This document shows, piece after piece, positions 15,043-20,761 of a DNA stretch of 24,737 nucleotides. Numbering within the stretch: position 1 is the first letter of the stretch; each line of letters starts with the position of its first letter. This stretch comes from Bacillota bacterium (lineage in GTDB: Bacteria; Bacillota; Clostridia; Oscillospirales; Ruminococcaceae), in assembly GCA_023443315.1 (NCBI GenBank), contig JAEZVA010000001.1:1-24737 (forward strand). Reading direction: 5' to 3'. The notes below the pieces were generated by a model. That model saw only the letters and a program-made list of their open reading frames with translations. It had not been told where the DNA came from and did no database searches. The translations under genes were made by a program, and so were the position numbers.

Positions 15043-15167
15043 CAACAAAAGGTTTACAATCCAGGTACTCATTTAGTGCCGATTATTCGTTGCTTTACTG
15101 CGTTTGTACCGTAATTTTTACGGCGTGTCCCGTTTCGCGTCAGGGATTGTTACACAGCGGTTACAGC
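15043..15167. other. Intergenic stretch, nothing assigned
   Basis: This completes the gene-free gap 14911-15219 between the small membrane protein and atpD. It holds one small inverted repeat, CCGTAA-TTT-TTACGG (about 15109-15123), and no ORF with a ribosome site or recognisable RNA. Confidence 0.4.
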
Positions 15168-15210
15168 AAATAACAACAAGCGCCCCGTGTACCTTAAGTA
15201 CATGGGGCGC
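15168..15210 (-). terminator. Terminator of the V/A-type ATPase operon
   Basis: The minus strand shows 13-base arms GCGCCCCATGTAC (15198-15210) and GTACACGGGGCGC (15180-15192) with one mismatch, loop TTAAG, followed by the T-rich TTGTTGTTATTT. It ends the operon ten bases after the atpD stop. Confidence 0.9.
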
Positions 15211-15219
15211 CCCTGCGGG

Positions 15220-15855
15220 TTACGCCTGCTTTGCGGCGGACGCTTCTCGCGCTTGCTTTTTCTTGATGACCTTCATGCGCGAAAACTCCTCGCGCTCCTT
15301 TTCCTCAAGGTAATCAGAGATATACTTTACCGTGCCCTCAAAGCGCGGTATGATGATGTTTTTAAGCGAGTTTGCCCTGCGCTGGGTCTTTTTAATTGCC
15401 ATGGCAAGGCGGTAAACGCTGTTTTCTATCTCGGCAAGGGTTGCGGTAAGGTGCAACAGGTTTGTAAACGAACCGTATGCGTCGTCAAGCTGAGAGCTTG
15501 TGTGGTACAGACCATAATGCGGCTCGAGCTTTACGGTTGCGAGCGCGATGTTTGGTATCTCGACGCCCATTACGCTGCGCACGCGGATCTCCATACCGTT
15601 ATAGATCGGGATTGCCTGCGCGTCGTTGTCCACAATACCCATGTCTAGGTTTGCAAACTGCAGCGAGCGGTACGCCTCGTTGTAGGCGTTGTCAATCTCC
15701 TCGCCGATGGTATTGGCCTTATCGATCAGCTGCATCATCTCGCGCACCAGGATGTTGCGCTTGCGGTCAAGCAGCTCAAACCCCAGTGTGGAGAGTGCAA
15801 GCGATTTTTTGGTGGCTATCAGGTTTCCCTTGGTCGGGAATATCTGCTCTGCCAT
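15220..15855 (-). CDS. atpD: V/A-type ATPase subunit D (central stalk)
   Basis: Subunit D is the long coiled-coil rotor axle inside the A3B3 head. The 211-residue protein has the family's N-terminal start (IFPTKGNLIATKKSLALSTL, then GFELLDRKRNILVREMM) and C-terminal helix (RRANSLKNIIIPRFEGTVKY, then LEEKEREEFSRMKVIKKKQ). The central region has the globular VEIPNIAL segment. Its ATG shares one base with the atpB stop (TGATG), indicating coupled translation. It is the last gene of the operon. Confidence 0.97.
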   Translation of the reverse strand: MAEQIFPTKGNLIATKKSLALSTLGFELLDRKRNILVREMMQLIDKANTIGEEIDNAYNEAYRSLQFANLDMGIVDNDAQAIPIYNGMEIRVRSVMGVEIPNIALATVKLEPHYGLYHTSSQLDDAYGSFTNLLHLTATLAEIENSVYRLAMAIKKTQRRANSLKNIIIPRFEGTVKYISDYLEEKEREEFSRMKVIKKKQAREASAAKQA

Positions 15856-17258
15856 CAGGCATCACCTCGAAAACTGTTTGCTGCGCTGTCTACATAATAC
15901 TTATCTACCAGCTCGTTGTCTAGGCGGTCAAGCTCCTCCCGCGGCAGCAGCGAAAGCAGCTTCCAGCCAAGGTCGAGCGTCTGCTCGATGCTGCGGTTGT
16001 CGTCAAACCGCTGGGTAATAAACCGCTTTTCAAACTCCTTGCCAAACTGGATGTACTGTTTGTCGGTGGGCGAGAGCTCCTCCTCACCGATAACCGAGGC
16101 AAGCGCGCGTGCGTCCTGCACCTTGGCGTAGCTTGCAAACAGCTGGTTTGCCACCGCCGAGTGGTCGGCACGGGTATAGCCTTCGCCAATGCCGTCCTTC
16201 ATCAGGCGCGACAGCGAGGGCAGCACCGAAATAGACGGGTAAACCCCCGACTGGTCCAGCGTGCGGTCGAGCACAATCTGCCCCTCGGTGATGTAGCCCG
16301 TTAAGTCGGGCACGGGGTGGGTGATGTCGTCGTTTGGCATGGTCAGGATGGGTATCTGGGTAACCGAGCCGCCCTTGCCCTTGACAATACCCGCGCGCTC
16401 GTACAGCGACGCAAGGTCGGAGTACAGGTAGCCCGGGTAGCCCTTGCGCCCGGGAATCTCGCCCTTAGAGGACGAAAACTCGCGCAGCGCCTCGGCGTAG
16501 GAGGTCATATCGGTTAGGATAACAAGGATGTGCATCCCGTGCTCATACGCAAGGTACTCCGCGGCGGTCAGCGCGCAGCGCGGCGCGAGGATGCGCTCGA
16601 TAATCGGGTCGTTGGAGAGGTTAAGGAACATAACCACCTTCTCCAACACGCCGCTTTCTTCAAACGAGCGGCGGAAGTAGTCGGCGACGTCGTTCTTTAC
16701 GCCCATGGCGGCAAACACCACGCCAAAGCCCGCACCCTCCTGCTCGGCAATCTGCGCCTGGCGCACAATCTGCACCGCAAGCTTGTTGTGGCTAAGCCCC
16801 GAGCCCGAAAAGATCGGCAGCTTCTGCCCGCGTATCAGCGTAATCAGCGCGTCAATCGACGAGATGCCGGTGCGGATGTAGTTACGCGGGTACACACGCG
16901 AAACGGGGTTTAGGGGCTTGCCGTTAATGTCAAGCTTCTTGTCGTAATAGATTTCGCCCAACCCGTCGATGGGACGCCCCACGCCGTTGAAGATGCGCCC
17001 GAGCAGCTCCTTAGAAACAGGCAGCTCCATCGGGTGCCCCGTCAGACGGGTGGTGGTGTTGGTAAGCGAAAGACCCTGCGTGCCTTCAAACACCTGAATC
17101 ACAGCCCGGTGTCCGTCTATCTGCACCACGCGTCCAGTGCGCGTATCGCCGCCCGCAAGCTTAATCTCTACAATCTCGTCAAAGCTAACCGACGGGATGT
17201 TGTCAAGCACGACAAGCGGACCGTTAATCTCTGTTAGCCCTGTCAGCTGGGTGTTCAT
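15855..17258 (-). CDS. atpB: V/A-type ATPase subunit B (non-catalytic)
   Basis: Subunit B alternates with A in the head and contributes to the nucleotide interface without hydrolysing ATP. The 467-residue protein has the beta-barrel start (LTEINGPLVVLDNIPSVSFD) and the degenerate P-loop SGSGLSHN at 151-158, lacking GKT, which is diagnostic for B. It then has LTDMTSYAEALREFSSSKGE, PGRKGYPGYLYSDLASLYER and the YPSISVLPSLSRLM segment. Three in-frame ATGs stand close together; the third (17258) is best spaced, ten bases from AAAGGAAG, while the first touches the ribosome site. A hairpin lies between atpA and atpB. Confidence 0.97.
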   Translation of the reverse strand: MNTQLTGLTEINGPLVVLDNIPSVSFDEIVEIKLAGGDTRTGRVVQIDGHRAVIQVFEGTQGLSLTNTTTRLTGHPMELPVSKELLGRIFNGVGRPIDGLGEIYYDKKLDINGKPLNPVSRVYPRNYIRTGISSIDALITLIRGQKLPIFSGSGLSHNKLAVQIVRQAQIAEQEGAGFGVVFAAMGVKNDVADYFRRSFEESGVLEKVVMFLNLSNDPIIERILAPRCALTAAEYLAYEHGMHILVILTDMTSYAEALREFSSSKGEIPGRKGYPGYLYSDLASLYERAGIVKGKGGSVTQIPILTMPNDDITHPVPDLTGYITEGQIVLDRTLDQSGVYPSISVLPSLSRLMKDGIGEGYTRADHSAVANQLFASYAKVQDARALASVIGEEELSPTDKQYIQFGKEFEKRFITQRFDDNRSIEQTLDLGWKLLSLLPREELDRLDNELVDKYYVDSAANSFRGDA

Positions 17259-17290
17259 ACTCATCATCTTCCTTTGTGTAATACAAACCT

Positions 17291-17328
17291 CTAATAAAAA
17301 CCAGGTTATAAGATGCCAACTGGTTTTT
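17291..17328 (-). terminator. Terminator-like hairpin between atpA and atpB
   Basis: The minus strand reads AAAAACCAG (17320-17328), a 15-base loop, CTGGTTTTT (17296-17304), then ATTAG. The nine-base stem rich in A-T plus its T run looks like a leaky intrinsic terminator or processing hairpin inside the operon. A and B are needed in equal amounts, so full termination here would be surprising. Confidence 0.5.
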
Positions 17329-17375
17329 CATCGAGATTACGTATCAGGATGTGCGCAGTAACCCACATGCCGGTG

Positions 17376-19124
17376 TTACTTAATGCTGCGCAGAGCGCTG
17401 TCAATGTCGGTGTAATACTCATCAAACAGCTCCGGCTTGTCGTTTGGCACTTCGTACTTCATCTTAATCAGCTTTTCAAACACACCGGTCTCTACGATTA
17501 ATCGCACGGGAATGCCGGTGATGACAACCGCATGCGCCTGACGATACAGGTACAAAATGACCTCCATCATCTTGAGCTGCTTACTCAGCGGCACATAGGT
17601 ATCGTCCTTATGAAAGGCGTTTTGCTGCAAAAATCCAACGCGGATGACCCGCGAAATCTCAATAATCAGCTTCTGGTCGTCGGGCAACACATCGGCACCG
17701 ATGAGCTTTACAATCTCAAGCAGCTTGTTTTCCTCCTGCAAAAGCGTTGCAATCTCCTGCCTACGCTTTAAGAAGCCGCGGTCGACGTTTTGCGCGTACC
17801 AGTGGGATAGATCCTCCACATACTCGCTGTAGCTGGTGGTCCAGTTAATGGCGGCGTAGTGGCGGGCATAGGCAAGCGACTTATCGAGCGCCCAGAAGCA
17901 GCGCACAAACCGCTTGGTATTCTGGGTAACGGGCTCTGAAAAGTCCGCGCCCTGGGGCGAAACCGCACCGATAACCGACACCGAGCCCTCGCTGCCGCAC
18001 AGGGTAACCATATCGCCCGCACGCTCGTAAAACTGCGAAAGGCGCGATGGCAGGTAGGCGGGGAATCCCTCCTCGGCGGGCATCTCCTCAAGGCGACCCG
18101 AGATCTCGCGCAGCGCCTCCGCCCAGCGGGATGTGGAGTCTGCCATAACCGCCACGTGGTAGCCCATGTCGCGGTAGTACTCCGCCAACGTAATGCCGGT
18201 GTAGATCGATGCCTCACGTGCCGCAACCGGCATGTTAGAGGTGTTTGCAATAAGCACCGTGCGGTCGGTAAGCGCCTTACCAGTGCGCGGGTCGATTAGC
18301 TCAGAGAACTCCTCAAGCACCTGCGTCATCTCGTTGCCGCGCTCGCCGCAGCCGATGTACACAATGATGTCGGCATCGCACCATTTTGCAAGCTGATGCT
18401 GCGTCATGGTCTTGCCCGTACCAAAGCCGCCGGGCACCGCCGCCGTACCTCCCTTGGCGATTGGGAACAGCGTGTCTATCACGCGCTGCCCGGTAATCAG
18501 GGGCTTGGTAATAGGCAGGCGCTCCTTTACAGGGCGCGGGATGCGAATGGGCCACCGCTGGCACAGCGTAAGCGTATGCTCCACGCCCAGCTCGTCGGTA
18601 AGCTTGATAATCGGGTCGTTTAATGTATAGTCGCCGTTCTCGGCTGTCCATGTAACGGTTCCAGAAAGGTTCGGGGGCACCATCAGGCGGTGCTCCACCA
18701 CCGGGGTCTCCTGGCACAGGGCATAGATCTGCCCGCCGTAAAGCACATCGCCCTGTTTTACAGTGACGGTGGTGCTCCAGCGGTGTGCCTCATCAAGGGG
18801 GGGCACGTTGCACCCTTCGCCAATAAACGCGCCGGTGCTTTTTTCAATCTCACGTAGGGGGCGCTCAATGCCGTCGAAGATGTTTGAGAGGATGCCGGGG
18901 CCGAGCGTCACGCTCATTGGGCTGCCTGTGGCAAACACCGGCTCGCCCGGGCACATACCCGTCGTCACCTCATACACCTGAATGGTGGTGGCGTCGCTGG
19001 TAATCGAGATTACCTCGCCAACCAGACGCCTGTTGCCCACATACACCATTTCCAGCATCGAAAAATCGGTGGTATTCTTTACGGTCACAACCGGACCGTT
19101 GATCGAGTAAATCACGTTATTCAA
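17376..19124 (-). CDS. atpA: V/A-type ATPase subunit A (catalytic)
   Basis: This is the ATP-hydrolysing (or synthesising) head subunit. In the 582-residue protein the N-terminal barrel begins NNVIYSINGPVVTVKN. The bulge domain, unique to A-type catalytic subunits, spans about 115-190. The P-loop is GGFGTGKT at 232-239, followed by IGCGERGNEM with the catalytic Glu, ADSTSRWAEALREISGRLEE, and a C-terminal helical domain. The frame extends to 19166, but no ribosome site precedes that. TTG at 19124 has GAAAGGG (19136-19142) 11 bases upstream and gives the standard family start, so a weak TTG start is likely. It lies 88 bases after atpE and 117 before atpB. Confidence 0.96.
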   Translation of the reverse strand: MNNVIYSINGPVVTVKNTTDFSMLEMVYVGNRRLVGEVISITSDATTIQVYEVTTGMCPGEPVFATGSPMSVTLGPGILSNIFDGIERPLREIEKSTGAFIGEGCNVPPLDEAHRWSTTVTVKQGDVLYGGQIYALCQETPVVEHRLMVPPNLSGTVTWTAENGDYTLNDPIIKLTDELGVEHTLTLCQRWPIRIPRPVKERLPITKPLITGQRVIDTLFPIAKGGTAAVPGGFGTGKTMTQHQLAKWCDADIIVYIGCGERGNEMTQVLEEFSELIDPRTGKALTDRTVLIANTSNMPVAAREASIYTGITLAEYYRDMGYHVAVMADSTSRWAEALREISGRLEEMPAEEGFPAYLPSRLSQFYERAGDMVTLCGSEGSVSVIGAVSPQGADFSEPVTQNTKRFVRCFWALDKSLAYARHYAAINWTTSYSEYVEDLSHWYAQNVDRGFLKRRQEIATLLQEENKLLEIVKLIGADVLPDDQKLIIEISRVIRVGFLQQNAFHKDDTYVPLSKQLKMMEVILYLYRQAHAVVITGIPVRLIVETGVFEKLIKMKYEVPNDKPELFDEYYTDIDSALRSIK

Positions 19125-19212
19125 AAACGGTTCATCCCTTTCAGTTGGGATCGGCGCCCGCACCAAGCCGCGCGGGGCTGCCTTTGCGCCATAATGCCGT
19201 ATGTCCTATGTT

Positions 19213-19800
19213 TTATAGCTTGCAGTTGTGGTAAAACCAATCGTGCTGGTCCGCAAGGCGGGTATCCAGCGTCATGTCCACAACAAAGCCGTTTCGGTCG
19301 TCTCGCAGCAGGATGCCGCCGATGCTAATCTCATCCGAGAATGCCACATTGCATGGCGCACCGTAGCCGCCGCGGACGGTGGGCTCGTAGGCTTTGTCCT
19401 CGTTGCGCAATAAGAGCGTAACAGACTCGGCCTGATAATCGCTTGCAAGGCGCTTTGCTGCATTTTGCAGGTACTCGGCGTATGCATCGGTTGCGGTGTA
19501 CTCGAGCAGACGCTTCTTCACTACGTCAAACACGCCCTTTTCATACCCCGTGCGCTTTGCAAGGTACTCCTGCTTTTGCTTTAAGCGCATCTGAGAAAGC
19601 TCACGCGCCGACTCGGTCGTAATGCCCGACACCTCGCCCTGAATCATCTCGTACGCGGCGGAGAGCGCGGCGTTTTCGGTCAGCGCTATCTGCTCTTGTT
19701 TTATAGACTCAAGCTCGCTAAGTATCTCCTGCGCTTTGGCTTGTGCCTGGCCCATAACGGCTTGTTCAAAGCGTTCCAGCTTTTCTTCCAGCCTTGCCAA
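19213..19800 (-). CDS. atpE: V/A-type ATPase subunit E (peripheral stalk)
   Basis: Subunit E with its partner G/H forms the peripheral stalk linking the head to subunit I. The 195-residue protein has a long N-terminal helix typical of E (EEKLERFEQAVMGQAQAKAQ, then EILSELESIKQEQIALTENA) and a C-terminal globular domain with SDEISIGGILLRDDRNGFVV and DMTLDTRLADQ. The start is TTG at 19800, following GGAGGTGG with good spacing. No gene for the stalk partner lies between atpC and atpD. Confidence 0.94.
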   Translation of the reverse strand: MARLEEKLERFEQAVMGQAQAKAQEILSELESIKQEQIALTENAALSAAYEMIQGEVSGITTESARELSQMRLKQKQEYLAKRTGYEKGVFDVVKKRLLEYTATDAYAEYLQNAAKRLASDYQAESVTLLLRNEDKAYEPTVRGGYGAPCNVAFSDEISIGGILLRDDRNGFVVDMTLDTRLADQHDWFYHNCKL

Positions 19801-19856
19801 CTAAACCACCTCCATGTGGGTTGTTTCATTTTTGAGTTTGTAGAAAAGTCCCCGGT

Positions 19857-20165
19857 CTAAAGCTTTAAGCCAATGGCCTCGCGAACGTAACGCCCGATGG
19901 TGTCGCCTACCTTGCCTGCGCCGTGCCGGTCGGGCACGGTGGCAATCAGCGGGCGGTGGCGGTTAAGCTTAATGTCGTAAACCAGCTCTGGGCAGAGCTC
20001 CAGCAGCTTTTCGGTCATCAGAACCACACCCACCTCGGGGTCGTCCGCCGCCTTTTTAAGCTGCTCTTCCACCTCTTCGGGCTGGTGCACTACAATACCC
20101 TCCATGCCTGCAAGGCGCAGACCAAGAAACGTATCGACGTTATCGCTTATTACAAAAAACTTCAT
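19857..20165 (-). CDS. atpF: V/A-type ATPase subunit F (central stalk)
   Basis: This 102-residue Rossmann-like protein binds subunit D in the rotor (called NtpG in Enterococcus hirae). The sequence starts MKFFVISDNVDTFLGLRLAG, contains EEVEEQLKKAADDPEVGVVL and MTEKLLE, and ends in the C-terminal helix GKVGDTIGRYVREAIGLKL, all as in the family. The ATG follows AAGGGGG. It lies 61 bases after atpK and 56 before atpE. Confidence 0.95.
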   Translation of the reverse strand: MKFFVISDNVDTFLGLRLAGMEGIVVHQPEEVEEQLKKAADDPEVGVVLMTEKLLELCPELVYDIKLNRHRPLIATVPDRHGAGKVGDTIGRYVREAIGLKL

Positions 20166-20226
20166 AGTGCTGCCCCCTTATGCCGGAATCGGTCGCCTGT
20201 TTGACCGGGCAAGCATCGGTTATTCA

Positions 20227-20670
20227 TCAGGGAATCTTGTTTAGAATCAGGATGGAGATCAGCAGTCCGTACAGCGCAACACCTTCGCCGAGTGCAACGA
20301 AGATCAGCGCCTTACCAAACGCCTTGGGATCCTCGGAGAATGCACCGATGGCAGCGGGTGCCGCCGCGGCAACCGCGATACCGGCGCCGATAGCAGAAAG
20401 ACCGGTTACCAGCGCTGCAGCCAAAAAGCCCATTCCGGCAGAGCTGCCGCCCGCAACCGCTGCGGCCGCTTCGGCGGTTTCCGCCGCGCTGAGCATACCG
20501 CCCGCGGGCAAAAGGATAGCAAGCAGGCATACGCCAAAGAACGCGGCGACGTTAAACACAAGCGCACGCTTGGCCTTTACGCCTGTGGTCACACCGGTAT
20601 AAACAGGAACAAGGGGCATAAACAGCAACACAACCGCAACAAGCGGCAGAAGATAAAATACTACATTCAT
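20227..20670 (-). CDS. atpK: V/A-type ATPase subunit K (membrane rotor, c-type)
   Basis: This is the ring-forming proteolipid. The 147-residue protein has about four membrane helices. The C-terminal hairpin (about 82-143) is a true c-type unit: a Gly/Ala-rich helix LSAIGAGIAVAAAAPAAIGA, the polar loop FSEDPKAFGK and a helix with the ion-binding carboxylate Glu129 in ALGEGVALYGLLIS. The N-terminal hairpin (about 4-56) does not resemble a c unit and has no carboxylate; an Ala-rich stretch (60-80) joins them. So each subunit contributes one ion site. The ATG at 20670 lies nine bases after GAGGAGG; the frame's earlier TTG overlaps that site. Confidence 0.93.
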   Translation of the reverse strand: MNVVFYLLPLVAVVLLFMPLVPVYTGVTTGVKAKRALVFNVAAFFGVCLLAILLPAGGMLSAAETAEAAAAVAGGSSAGMGFLAAALVTGLSAIGAGIAVAAAAPAAIGAFSEDPKAFGKALIFVALGEGVALYGLLISILILNKIP

Positions 20671-20688
20671 TCTGATTTTCCTCCTCAA

Positions 20689-20727
20689 CTATTGTGCACA
20701 GGGATAGCGATCTATACGATAAATCAA
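20689..20727 (-). CDS. Candidate 12-residue leader peptide before atpK
   Basis: On the minus strand a TTG at 20727 stands six bases after AAGGAGGAG, followed by MIYRIDRYPCAQ and a TAG at 20689, just before the atpK ribosome site. A near-perfect ribosome site in front of a mini-ORF is unlikely by chance, but it may simply be a ribosome-loading element that boosts translation of the abundant rotor subunit. No homologue is known to me. Confidence 0.35.
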   Translation of the reverse strand: MIYRIDRYPCAQ

Positions 20728-20761
20728 GGATTTCTCCTCCTTGAGGCTCACGCGCAGGCAG

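Noticed and set aside
15043..15167. Possible small RNA or riboswitch before the operon end
   Set aside because: Only a tiny inverted repeat is present; no promoter, conserved motif or stable long fold is visible by eye.
20180..20602. Plus-strand open frame of 140 codons opposite atpK
   Set aside because: Ala/Pro-rich mirror of the Ala/Gly-rich rotor gene; no independent coding evidence.
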